The notes under the pieces: generated by a model
Databases searched by the model: none
Told to the model about the DNA's origin: nothing
Seen by the model: only the letters and a program-made list of their open reading frames with translations
From: Acidobacteriota bacterium
GTDB lineage: Bacteria; Acidobacteriota; UBA4820; DSQY01
Direction: 5' to 3'
Assembly (NCBI GenBank): GCA_021787565.1
Contig: JAJYLT010000003.1
Coordinates: forward strand, 1-64,000
DNA length: 64,000 bases
Part shown: positions 8,785-16,968 of the stretch, piece by piece
Position numbering within the stretch: the stretch's first letter is position 1
Layout of the letters: every line of letters begins with the position of its first letter
Made by a program: the position numbers and the translations under genes

Positions 8785-10889
8785 TGGTTGAATCGCTCCT
8801 TCTCGTCCGCATCCCAGGTGAAATCCGGGGCAGCCAGCCGGGCCGCCCAATTCCTGGCCTTCTGGAGCATATCAAAATCTCGCAGCGGATTGGCCAGCCG
8901 GAAGCCGCCCCCTCCCCACTGCCGGGTACCTGCCGGCTCTCCGGCCCCGCGGAGCCGCAGGTCGGCCTCCGCGATGGCGAACCCGTCGCGGGTGCCTTCC
9001 AGGACCTTGAGGCGCTTCAGCGCCTCGTCTCCGGCGTCCGGACCTTGCATCAGGATGCAGTATCCTTTGTGGCCGGCGCGGCCGACCCGGCCCCGGAACT
9101 GGTGGAGCTGGGCCAGACCGAAGCGTTCGGCGTGTTCGATCATCATGACAGAGGCCTCGGGCAGGTCCACCCCCACCTCGACCACGGAGGTGGCCACGAG
9201 GAGGCGGATCTCGCCGCTCCTCAAGCGCTCCATCACGGCCTCCTTCTCCCGCGGCTTCATGCGGCCGTGGAGGAGGGCGGCCGGGTAGCCCCGGAACGGT
9301 CCCGCCGTCAGCCGCTGGAATCCCTGAGTGGCGGCCTGGAGGTCGGTGGCCGCCGACTCCTCCACCAGCGGGTATATGACGAAGACCTGGCGCCCCGCGT
9401 CCATCTCGCGCCGCAGGAACTCCTCCACCCGGTGGCGCGCCGATGGGTCGCGGACCGCCGTCACCACCTCCCGGCGCCCAGGCGGCAGCTCATCCAGGAC
9501 GCTCAGATCCAGGTCGCCGTAAAGGGTCAGGGCCAGGCTCCTCGGAATGGGCGTGGCCGACATGACCAGGACGTTGGGCTCCCTCCCCTTCGCCACCAGC
9601 CGCGCGCGCTGAACCACGCCGAAGCGGTGCTGCTCGTCGATGACGACCATGCCCAGGGAGGCGTAGTCCACTCCCTCCTGAAAGAGACTGTGCGTACCCA
9701 CGATCAGCCGCACCTCTCCGGAGGCGAGGTCAGCCAAGAGATCCCCACGCGCCTTCCCCTTCACGGCCGCCGTCAGGAGCCCCACGGGCATACCCGAGGG
9801 CCCGGCCATGGATTGCAGCTTCTTGAACTGCTGGCCGGCGAGCACCTCGGTGGGCGCCATGAAGGCCGCCTGGAAGCCCTGGTGCGCGGCCATGATCATG
9901 GCCAGGAACGCCACCACCGTCTTCCCGCTTCCCACGTCCCCGTGCAGGAGCCGGTACATGGGCGTGGTCGCCTCCAGGTCCGAGACGATCTCCTTGAGAA
10001 CGCGGCGCTGCGCCGCCGTCAGGTGGAAGGGCAGGAGCCTGCGCAAGAGATCGCCGGTGGCGGGATCGGGGCGGATGACCACTCCGCTCAGGCTCTTCCT
10101 CTCCCGCCGCGCCGCCAGGAGGGAGCACTGAAGCCCAAGCATCTCCTCGAAGGCCAGCCGCCTGTAGGCGGGCGTCTTGACCGCCGTCAGATCCTCCAGT
10201 GACTCACCGTCATCAGGGAAATGGGCCTTGAGAAATGACTCTCCGCGGTCCGCCCAGCCCTCCTCCCGCAGCAGGGCCCTCGGGAGCACCTCCGGAATGG
10301 AGTGCCCCGCCTCGAAAAGCCGGAACATGAGCGTGCGGAAGGCCTTGCTGTGAAGGTTCCCGGCCTTCTTGTAGACGGGGACGATCCGATCCAGGTGGAT
10401 GGCGGCCTCACCCGGCGAGGGCACCTTCTCCACCTCCGGGCTCTCCAGTTGGAGCCTCAGGCCGCCTCGGACGGAAAAGAGTTCGACCCTCCCGAATAGG
10501 AAAAGCTCCGTGCCGTGAGGAAGGGATTCCTTCAGCCAGGGCTGGTTGAACCACACCACGTGGATGCTGCCCGTGGCGTCCGCAACCAGCGCCTCGGTGA
10601 CGTGCACCCCCCTGCGCTTGGCGCTTCGGGAGGTGACGGCCAGGAGCTTGGCCCTCACGCAAGCCGTTCGGCCGGGGCTGAGCGAGGCGATGGGGACGGG
10701 GTGGCGGCGGTCTTCGAACCGGAGGGGAAGCCACCACAGCAGATCGTCGCGGGTGATGAGCCCCGCGGCCGCCAGAGTCCGCGCCGTGGCCAGACCCACC
10801 CCCGGCAGCCCCTGGAAGCCCTGGCCGGGCGGGGCCCGTCTGGTGGGCGTATCAGTCGCGGCGCTCTCCGTGGTTCCCGTTCGCCGCAT
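8733..10889 (-). CDS. recG: ATP-dependent DNA helicase RecG
   Basis: 718 residues from ATG at 10889; the exact start is uncertain because it lies inside the 3' end of the acyl-CoA ligase gene and has no strong ribosome-binding site. RecG remodels stalled forks and branched DNA. Visible are a helix-hairpin-helix-like segment (LPGVGLATARTLAAAG), the wedge/OB region, Walker A GDVGSGKTVVA, the motif II box VVIDEQHRFGVVQRARL, motif III VMSATPIPRSLALT, and the late helicase motifs LLVATSVVEVGVDLPEAS and LHQFRGRVGRAGHKGYC. Length and motif order are standard for the family. Confidence 0.95.
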   Translation of the reverse strand: MRRTGTTESAATDTPTRRAPPGQGFQGLPGVGLATARTLAAAGLITRDDLLWWLPLRFEDRRHPVPIASLSPGRTACVRAKLLAVTSRSAKRRGVHVTEALVADATGSIHVVWFNQPWLKESLPHGTELFLFGRVELFSVRGGLRLQLESPEVEKVPSPGEAAIHLDRIVPVYKKAGNLHSKAFRTLMFRLFEAGHSIPEVLPRALLREEGWADRGESFLKAHFPDDGESLEDLTAVKTPAYRRLAFEEMLGLQCSLLAARRERKSLSGVVIRPDPATGDLLRRLLPFHLTAAQRRVLKEIVSDLEATTPMYRLLHGDVGSGKTVVAFLAMIMAAHQGFQAAFMAPTEVLAGQQFKKLQSMAGPSGMPVGLLTAAVKGKARGDLLADLASGEVRLIVGTHSLFQEGVDYASLGMVVIDEQHRFGVVQRARLVAKGREPNVLVMSATPIPRSLALTLYGDLDLSVLDELPPGRREVVTAVRDPSARHRVEEFLRREMDAGRQVFVIYPLVEESAATDLQAATQGFQRLTAGPFRGYPAALLHGRMKPREKEAVMERLRSGEIRLLVATSVVEVGVDLPEASVMMIEHAERFGLAQLHQFRGRVGRAGHKGYCILMQGPDAGDEALKRLKVLEGTRDGFAIAEADLRLRGAGEPAGTRQWGGGGFRLANPLRDFDMLQKARNWAARLAAPDFTWDADEKERFNQWLEEWQARWGSLGRIG

Positions 10890-12684
10890 AGAGATCTTCG
10901 ATGAGATGGGCATACCGTTCGTCGATCACCCGCCGCTTGACCTTCAGGGTGGGCGTCAGCTCCCCCTCCTCCTGGCTGAGCTCCCTGGGCAGCAGCTTGC
11001 AGCGCTTCACCTGCTCGTAGCGAGACAGCTCGGCGTTGGCTCGTTCGATGACGTGGCCGAACAGGTGCTTTACCACCGGCTCCTCCACCAGGTCCCGCGG
11101 GTCGATCTTGTTCACGCCCTTGGAGTGGGCGTAGTCGATGACGTTGTCCCAGTTGGGAACGATCAGGGCGGTGATGTAGGGGCGCCGATCGCCGATCAGG
11201 ACGGCCTGGGAGACGTACTTGTTCATCTTGAGGAGGTTCTCGATGGGCTGCGGCGCCACGTTCTTACCGCCCGCCGTGACGATGAGCTCCTTCTTCCGGT
11301 CCGTGATGAAGAGGTAGCCGTCCTCGTCGAGGCGGGCGATGTCGCCCGTGGCGAACCAGCCGTCCTCCGTGAGCACTTCGCGCGTTTCCGCCGGCATCTT
11401 GTAATAGCCGCTCATCACATTGGGGCCCCGCACCCAGAGCTCCCCGTCCTCGGCGATGCGGACCTCCACGTTGGTGAGGGCGCGCCCAGGCGAGCCGAAG
11501 CGGATCCGATCGGTACCGCCGGCATCGACCTCGTTCACGGTCACGACAGGCGTCGTCTCCGTCAGGCCGTAGCCCTCCGCGATGGGGAGGCCGCAGCCGT
11601 AAAAGAACACCGCGAGGTGCCGAGCGAGGGGGGCCCCGCCCGAGACGAAGAAGCGGATCCGCCCACCGACCTTCTCCCGCAGCTTCTTCGCCAGGATCTT
11701 ATCGGCGATGGCCCTCCTGAAGGCCAAGCCGGCCGGGACCCTCCCGGCCTTCTTCGCTTCGGCCCACGCGCTCAGGGTGTCCATGCTCCAATGGATGAGG
11801 CCCTTCTTGAGGCGGGAGGAGTGCGCGGCCTGCTCCATGAGGCGCGCGTAGACCTTCTCGTAGAGGCGAGGAACGGCGGCCATGACCGTGGGCTTCACCT
11901 CGGCCAGGTTCTCGGCGACCTTGTCGATGCTCTCCGCGTAGGCGATGCTCATGCCCTTCCAGAAGAAGCAGTAGTCGATCATGCGTTCGAAGGAGTGGCT
12001 GAGCGGAAGAAAGACGAGGGCCCGGTCCTTCTCGTCGATGGCCAGGTACCGCATGCCGGCCCGGCAGTTCTCCACGAAGCACTTGTGTTCGAGCAGGACG
12101 CCCTTCGGCACGCCCGTGGTCCCGGAGGTGTAGATGATCGTCGCCAGATCCCCCGGCTTCACCGCACCGGCCACCCTGCGGTGCACCCCCGGGTTCTTGG
12201 CCGCGAAATCCTGTCCCCACTGAAGGATGGTGTCCCAGGGGAGCAGCTCGCCCGGCCCCTTCGGAGGGGGATCCATGATCACGATGTTCCGAAGGCGCTT
12301 CAGCGAGTCCTTCTGGGAGAGGAGTTTGTTGGCCTGGTCCTCGTTCGAGACGATGGCCACCTCGGCGTCCGAGTTCGCCACGATGTAGGCGCTCTCGACG
12401 GCGTTCAGCGTGGCGTAAAGGGGCACGTTGACCGCCGCGGCGGTGAGAATGGCGTAGTCGGCCATGAGCCACTTCGGGCGGTCCTCCGAGATCAGAGCCA
12501 CCTTGTCGCCTGGCTTCACCCCCAGGGCCATGAGGCCGCAGGAGAACCGCTCCACCGTCCGGGCCACCTCCTCGGAGGAAACCACCTCCCAGAGCCCCTT
12601 CTTCTTCCGCATCAGGAGATCCGGCCTTTTCAGGTTGTCCACGGCGTTGAAATACAGGTCACACAGGGTCCGGATTTCTGCCAT
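10852..12684 (-). CDS. Long-chain acyl-CoA synthetase (AMP-forming)
   Basis: 610 residues from ATG at 12684, preceded by GGAGGAGG; an in-frame start 33 bases upstream lacks support. The enzyme activates fatty acids through an acyl-adenylate. Motifs of the ANL superfamily are all present: IIYTSGTTGVPKGVL, EGYGLTETTPVVTVNE, FATGDIARLDEDGYLFITD and the linker RKKELIVTAGGKNVAP with the C-terminal catalytic Lys region. It resembles the FadD15/long-chain type found in many Actinobacteria and Acidobacteriota. No membrane segment is seen. It lies between the zinc-ribbon triad and recG, on the same strand. Confidence 0.9.
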   Translation of the reverse strand: MAEIRTLCDLYFNAVDNLKRPDLLMRKKKGLWEVVSSEEVARTVERFSCGLMALGVKPGDKVALISEDRPKWLMADYAILTAAAVNVPLYATLNAVESAYIVANSDAEVAIVSNEDQANKLLSQKDSLKRLRNIVIMDPPPKGPGELLPWDTILQWGQDFAAKNPGVHRRVAGAVKPGDLATIIYTSGTTGVPKGVLLEHKCFVENCRAGMRYLAIDEKDRALVFLPLSHSFERMIDYCFFWKGMSIAYAESIDKVAENLAEVKPTVMAAVPRLYEKVYARLMEQAAHSSRLKKGLIHWSMDTLSAWAEAKKAGRVPAGLAFRRAIADKILAKKLREKVGGRIRFFVSGGAPLARHLAVFFYGCGLPIAEGYGLTETTPVVTVNEVDAGGTDRIRFGSPGRALTNVEVRIAEDGELWVRGPNVMSGYYKMPAETREVLTEDGWFATGDIARLDEDGYLFITDRKKELIVTAGGKNVAPQPIENLLKMNKYVSQAVLIGDRRPYITALIVPNWDNVIDYAHSKGVNKIDPRDLVEEPVVKHLFGHVIERANAELSRYEQVKRCKLLPRELSQEEGELTPTLKVKRRVIDERYAHLIEDLYAANGNHGERRD

Positions 12685-12728
12685 CACCCCCTCCTCCGTT
12701 GAATGACAGTCTAACACGGCGCCCGCGC

Positions 12729-13337
12729 TCAGCGGCCCAGGCCTTCTGCGGGAACGCCGATGCCCAGGACCCCGTCCACCCAGTGGTCCGCCTGCCTCAC
12801 GAAGGGCACCGCCACGTAGGCCAGGCCGATGGGTTCGAAGAAGCCCTCCACTCCCGTGACGTCGCCGGCCCTATCCAGATAGGCCAGCCAGGTCAGGCGG
12901 GCCATCTCGGGCAGGTCCGCCGGATCCAGCACCCCCTCCAGAACGGGGGCCTCCCCCGGCGCCAGGATGATGTTTGCCGGAGCCAGGGCGTACCGGAGCG
13001 TCAGGTTGTCGTAGAGCGCCGCCCTCGGACTCCAGAAGGCGGGGAAAAACAGGGGCCCCAGAGGGGTAAGGCGATCGTAGGCCTTCCTGCGCTCCTCGTC
13101 CGGCGCACGCCAGCTCGCCCTGCCCTCCAGCCGCCAGAAGGGGACGTAGACCGGCTCTCCCGAGCCGATGCCCGCCGCCGGTTTGATGTACAGGAGGGGA
13201 AAGGGCCTCGGAGACCGGTGCATGGAAACCGCCAAGCGGCATGGGTGGCAGAGAAAGACGAGGGCCCTCTCGCCACCCTCAAGCTCGCCCCCGCACCGGG
13301 GACAGGCCAGCGGAATCAGCAAGGCCTCGCCGGTCAT
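12729..13337 (-). CDS. Zinc-ribbon protein, third of a tandem triad
   Basis: 202 residues from ATG at 13337, overlapping the stop of the upstream gene (ATGA). It begins with a zinc ribbon, LACPRCGGELEGG followed by FLCHPCRLA (Cys-x2-Cys, Cys-x2-Cys), and then carries the motif VYVPFWRLEGRASW shared in form with its two upstream neighbours. The C-terminus has AVPFVRQADHWVDGVLG. Unlike the two upstream neighbours it has no membrane helix. I do not recognise a named family. The tight coupling suggests that the three products act together. Confidence 0.7.
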   Translation of the reverse strand: MTGEALLIPLACPRCGGELEGGERALVFLCHPCRLAVSMHRSPRPFPLLYIKPAAGIGSGEPVYVPFWRLEGRASWRAPDEERRKAYDRLTPLGPLFFPAFWSPRAALYDNLTLRYALAPANIILAPGEAPVLEGVLDPADLPEMARLTWLAYLDRAGDVTGVEGFFEPIGLAYVAVPFVRQADHWVDGVLGIGVPAEGLGR

Positions 13338-14503
13338 AGGCCCCACCGTTCCAGCCCCTTGGCGGCTCCGCCGAGGAGGGCGCCCACGAAGAAGCGCAGC
13401 AGCGCATTGACGGGAGCCATGGGGCTCTTGGGCACGGGTCCCGCGGCGTCCACCCTCATGCCGCCGCCTCCCAGCCGGACCACGAGCGGGGCCCGGATCA
13501 ACAGCCAGGCGGCGTTGAGGCCCAGCGCGATGAGGGAGAACAGGAGCACGCCCACCACCGCCAGGACGCGCGCCACGACCCAGCGCCCCTGGCCCTGAGC
13601 GAGCTCCTGGCCCGCGCTGACGGCGCCGGCGATGACCGAGAGGAACTGACCGACAAATAAGCCAAGGCCCGCGGTCATGACGAGGCCGGCCAGGACCGCG
13701 TAGTCCCTTCGGAAGGGGAGGTGGCCCGAGACCCATCGCCCGCCCACCTCCTCGACGGTCACGGTGTAGAACTGGCCGCCGTAACGGAAGGTCAGGGTCT
13801 GAACCGGAACGTAGAGAAGGGTCGGCTGGAGCTGCATGACCTTGAGCTCGCCCGCCGCAGATTGGACGGCCTTCACGCCGATATCGAGAATTCTCTCCAG
13901 CGGAATGTCCACGTCCACGACCTCGCCCTGGCCCGCCAGTTCCTCGATGTCGGCCGGGACCGCCCGGTCCAGGCTCTCCTTCACCGCGTCCCGAAGGTCC
14001 ACGTCCAAAAGGTCCCAGTTGGAGAGGGCCGCCGCGGAGTAGAGGTAGCGGAAGTCGCCCAGGATCACGCGGCTGTCCGCCTCCACGCGGACCTCGGTCT
14101 TGAGTCGTTCAAAGGTGCGCTGAAACGGCCCGCGGAGGGCGGCCGCGTCGAGGCGCGGCAGGTTGGCCCCGGGGTCTTGCACCACCCGCTCCCTGCCGGT
14201 GGCCAGCACGCCGCCCCTCTTGCCGGTGAGGAGATAGAAGGGCAGATAACTCCTTTGCCGCCTCACGAGGAGAGCCCGGCGGCTGAGGTCCGAGGGGAGC
14301 CAGCGGCCGCGCAGCAGGGCCCTCGCCGCGGCCTGCAGGTCTTGCTCGCTCATGGAGGGCGGGAGCAGGTATCGCGGGAGAAAGCCCGGTTCGCGGTAGA
14401 AGAGCGGCTTGCCGCAGAACTCGCAGATCGTCTTTCGGGCGGTCAGCGGCGGCCCGACCGTACCCCCGCACGCGGGGCAACTCAACGCCCTCGGTCCGCT
14501 CAT
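13334..14503 (-). CDS. Zinc-ribbon membrane protein, second of a tandem triad
   Basis: 389 residues from ATG at 14503, overlapping the stop of the upstream gene (ATGA) and itself overlapped by the downstream gene. An N-terminal zinc ribbon (LSCPACGGTVG and TICEFCGKPLF) is followed by a conserved-looking SYLPFYLLTGK segment, a central soluble region, and the block LLYVPVQTLTFRYGGQFYTV, which parallels the VPFYRVTYG block of the first member. Hydrophobic segments at about residues 285-325 and 340-370 are probable membrane helices. Function is unknown; the ribbon-plus-PFW-plus-membrane layout recalls uncharacterised bacterial zinc-ribbon proteins. Confidence 0.72.
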   Translation of the reverse strand: MSGPRALSCPACGGTVGPPLTARKTICEFCGKPLFYREPGFLPRYLLPPSMSEQDLQAAARALLRGRWLPSDLSRRALLVRRQRSYLPFYLLTGKRGGVLATGRERVVQDPGANLPRLDAAALRGPFQRTFERLKTEVRVEADSRVILGDFRYLYSAAALSNWDLLDVDLRDAVKESLDRAVPADIEELAGQGEVVDVDIPLERILDIGVKAVQSAAGELKVMQLQPTLLYVPVQTLTFRYGGQFYTVTVEEVGGRWVSGHLPFRRDYAVLAGLVMTAGLGLFVGQFLSVIAGAVSAGQELAQGQGRWVVARVLAVVGVLLFSLIALGLNAAWLLIRAPLVVRLGGGGMRVDAAGPVPKSPMAPVNALLRFFVGALLGGAAKGLERWGL

Positions 14504-15216
14504 GGCCCGCCCTCCTGGAAAAATCGTCGCGCGGCGGGAAAGGCGGCGGCCGCGCTTCCCGCCACCAGCGCGAGGCTCCAGATGCCCCGCAGGAGGAAGG
14601 CCTCGGCGGTAAAGACCATGAAAAGAAGGCTCAGCATCGTCCAGAAGCGCCGGGAAATCTGCTTGGTCAGAGGGGGCGGGCCCTCCCCCAGATGGACCTT
14701 GCCCGTGACTCCGTCGATCCACGCCGTGTAGGTCTTCTCAGCACCGTAGGTCACCCGGTAAAAGGGCACCATGACTAGGCTGAACCGGCCCGATGCCTCG
14801 CGCCCGTGCCACTGGGCCGAGGCGCTCTCCGCGCACGGCAGCACCGCGAAGCCGCTGGCGGCCTCGTCGGAGAAGTAGACGGCGCCGGCCGAGGGCAGGC
14901 TGAAGCCGTGCAGGGCGGGAGGCTGGGGGCTGAAGGCGGCGATGGTCCTCCGTCCGCCCTCCTCCTGAACGCTCCAAAACGGGAGGAGCTCTGGATCCAC
15001 GGACTGAACGGGAAGGGAGGGCATCTCCGCCGCGGCCAGCGCATCCTCCAGGAGCAACTCCACCCTGGCCCGGGGCACGGCGGGCGGAATCAGGAACCGT
15101 TGGAAGGTCTGAGCCCGATCCAGGTAGAGCGTGGAACCGCAGAAGGGACACCGAAGGAAGGGCTCGTCCCGTTCAAGCGCGATCTTTCCGGCGCAGTTCG
15201 CGCAGTGGACCTCCAT
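14500..15216 (-). CDS. Zinc-ribbon membrane protein, first of a tandem triad
   Basis: 238 residues from ATG at 15216, supported by TTGGAGGGACG just upstream. The N-terminus is a zinc ribbon (VHCANCAGKIALERDEP, then LRCPFCGSTLYL). A central LLPFWSVQEEGG motif and VPFYRVTYG followed by YTAWIDGVTGKVHLG give the fullest form of the module shared by the three genes. Two hydrophobic helices lie near the C-terminus (about 190-232). The gene starts 78 bases downstream of mpl on the same strand, so it may be read from the mpl promoter. Function is unknown. Confidence 0.72.
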   Translation of the reverse strand: MEVHCANCAGKIALERDEPFLRCPFCGSTLYLDRAQTFQRFLIPPAVPRARVELLLEDALAAAEMPSLPVQSVDPELLPFWSVQEEGGRRTIAAFSPQPPALHGFSLPSAGAVYFSDEAASGFAVLPCAESASAQWHGREASGRFSLVMVPFYRVTYGAEKTYTAWIDGVTGKVHLGEGPPPLTKQISRRFWTMLSLLFMVFTAEAFLLRGIWSLALVAGSAAAAFPAARRFFQEGGP

Positions 15217-15293
15217 CGTCCCTCCAAGGCCCTGGGATCTTAAACCGCCCTCCCGATCATGGCGGGCAGCCCTGATAGGCCTCGCCCCACATC

Positions 15294-16700
15294 TTACCGC
15301 CCATTCCGCCTCCCTTCCAACACACCGGCGAGCCTCCGCGGCAAGTCGTAGAAACTCCCGCTGGAAAAAAAGGCCACTAGGTCCCCCCCCTTCAGCCGAC
15401 CGGCGAACCACTCCAGGTACTCCTCGGGTGAGGCCATGACCTCGACCTCCTTGCCCGCCATCCTCAACGCGGAGGCCACGAGGACGAGGTCGAGCCGCTC
15501 CTCCGCGGGGATCTTCCCAGGGCCCGGCATGGGACCGAGAAGGACCGCCTGGGCCAGCGGAAAGGCCGTGGGCAGGGAATCTTGGTGCTGACGGGTCTGG
15601 CACGTGAAGGAGCGGGGTTCGAAACAGGCCACGATGCGGCGGCCCGGGTAGCGCTGCGCCAGGGCGCCCAGCGTCTCACGGATGGCCGTCGGGTGATGCG
15701 CGAAGTCATCCACGATGGTGATTCCGCCGCCATCGAACACCACCTCCTGCCGACGGCGGACCCCCGGGAAACCGGACAGCGCCTCGCGCAACGCTTCCAG
15801 TGGGGCGCCGGCTTCCAGGCAAGCGGCGAGGGCGGCGATGGAGTTCCGAAGGTTGTGGGCGCCGCTCAGGGGGCTGGTGAACGGGCCCAGCCGCACCCCT
15901 TCTCGGACCAGGGCGAATCGCGCGCCCTTCGGAGTGAAGGCCACCTCCTCCGCGGTCCACTCCTCCGTTCCGGCGAGGCCGAAGCTCTGGGCCCGCCGCC
16001 CCGCCAGGGGCGCCAGTTTCCTCACCGAGGGGCTCTCCGTGCCGAGGAGGACCAGTCCCTCCGGGCGCACCACGCCGAAGAGGCGCACGAAGGCCGTTTC
16101 GAGCTCGCCCAGGGTCTTGAAATTGTCCAGGTGGTCCATCTCGATGTTATTCACGATCAGGACGCTGGGAGCGTAATGCAGAAATTTGGGCCCCTTGTCG
16201 AAGTAGGCCGTCTCGTACTCGTCGCCCTCGAGGACGGTCCACTCCCCTCCGCTCCAGAGGAAGGAACTTTCCAGGCCCTTCACGACGCCGCCCACGATGA
16301 GGTTGGGCGCGAGTCCGGCCCTCTCCAGCAGGTAGCCGCAGAGCGCCGTGGTCGTCGTCTTGCCGTGGGTGCCCGTCACCACGAGGCTCTTGCGCCCTTC
16401 CACCGCGAAGCGCCCGATCGCCTCGGCCATGGAGAGGTAGTCGATGCCCTCGTCCACCGCGGCCCGGGCTTCGGGGTTGTCCGGGTGAATCGCGTTGCCG
16501 ATGATCACGAGATCCGGCCGGGGATTCAGGTGCGCGGGATCAAACCCCCGAGCCACGGGGATACCGTAGCGCGCCACCATCTCGCTCATGGGCGGATAGA
16601 GGGCCGTGTCGCAACCCGTCACCTCGTGCCCCTGGGCCTTCAGGAGGCCCGCGAGGGCCCCCATCCCCGTGCCGCCCACGGCCATCATGTGGATCCTCAT
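15294..16700 (-). CDS. mpl: UDP-N-acetylmuramate:L-Ala-gamma-D-Glu-meso-DAP ligase (Mpl)
   Basis: 468 residues. Mpl reattaches the recycled murein tripeptide to UDP-MurNAc in peptidoglycan recycling. The Mur-ligase N-terminal Rossmann motif (MAVGGTGMGALAGLLKAQGH), the P-loop VVTGTHGKTTTTALCGYLL, the central VLEGDEYETAYFD and the late HHPTAIRETL region are all present. The EGDEYETAYFD signature separates Mpl from MurC. The ribosome-binding site GGGAGGGG precedes ATG. A divergent 268-base region separates it from the PduS-like gene. Confidence 0.92.
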   Translation of the reverse strand: MRIHMMAVGGTGMGALAGLLKAQGHEVTGCDTALYPPMSEMVARYGIPVARGFDPAHLNPRPDLVIIGNAIHPDNPEARAAVDEGIDYLSMAEAIGRFAVEGRKSLVVTGTHGKTTTTALCGYLLERAGLAPNLIVGGVVKGLESSFLWSGGEWTVLEGDEYETAYFDKGPKFLHYAPSVLIVNNIEMDHLDNFKTLGELETAFVRLFGVVRPEGLVLLGTESPSVRKLAPLAGRRAQSFGLAGTEEWTAEEVAFTPKGARFALVREGVRLGPFTSPLSGAHNLRNSIAALAACLEAGAPLEALREALSGFPGVRRRQEVVFDGGGITIVDDFAHHPTAIRETLGALAQRYPGRRIVACFEPRSFTCQTRQHQDSLPTAFPLAQAVLLGPMPGPGKIPAEERLDLVLVASALRMAGKEVEVMASPEEYLEWFAGRLKGGDLVAFFSSGSFYDLPRRLAGVLEGRRNGR

Positions 16701-16968
16701 CGCCCCTCCCTCACAGCAGGCCGGAGCCGGCGTTCAGCGCCGCGCTCGCAGAATGAGCATGATAAACCAGGGACCGCCAAGATGCAGTGCGGCCGCCGTC
16801 AGGAGCGCGGTATCCGGTACAACGGAAGTCCGGCGTGATGGATAGCGTCGTATTGCGGCGCGAGGGCCGACCGGGGCCCACGTCCGCAACGCTCTGCGGC
16901 CGCGGGTTCGGGCACGTCTTCCTTGAAATCGGCGGGGCTTCTTGCTACCTTGGCCCAGCGGAGGCCCC
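16701..16968. promoter_or_regulatory. Divergent intergenic region, mpl / PduS-like operon
   Basis: 268 bases between divergent genes, no credible ORF. For the rightward operon there is TTGAAA (16923-16928), 17 bases, then TACCTT (16946-16951) with a TGC immediately before it, placing a start just upstream of the GCGGAGG ribosome-binding site. For leftward mpl transcription, TATCAT (read on the minus strand, 16759-16764) is a possible -10, with a poor -35 seventeen bases away. These are pattern matches only; sigma-factor preferences of this organism are unknown. Confidence 0.35.

Noticed and set aside
7411-9288. 625-codon plus-strand frame opposite lnt and recG
   Set aside because: Antisense shadow of two well-supported minus-strand genes, with low-complexity composition typical of such shadows.
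10546-12702. 718-codon plus-strand frame opposite the acyl-CoA ligase
   Set aside because: High GC keeps the antisense frame open; the minus strand encodes clear recG and ligase domains, and the plus-strand product has no recognisable motif.
13832-14042. Threonine/serine-rich plus-strand small frame in the zinc-ribbon region
   Set aside because: Composition and position mark it as an antisense shadow of the second zinc-ribbon gene.
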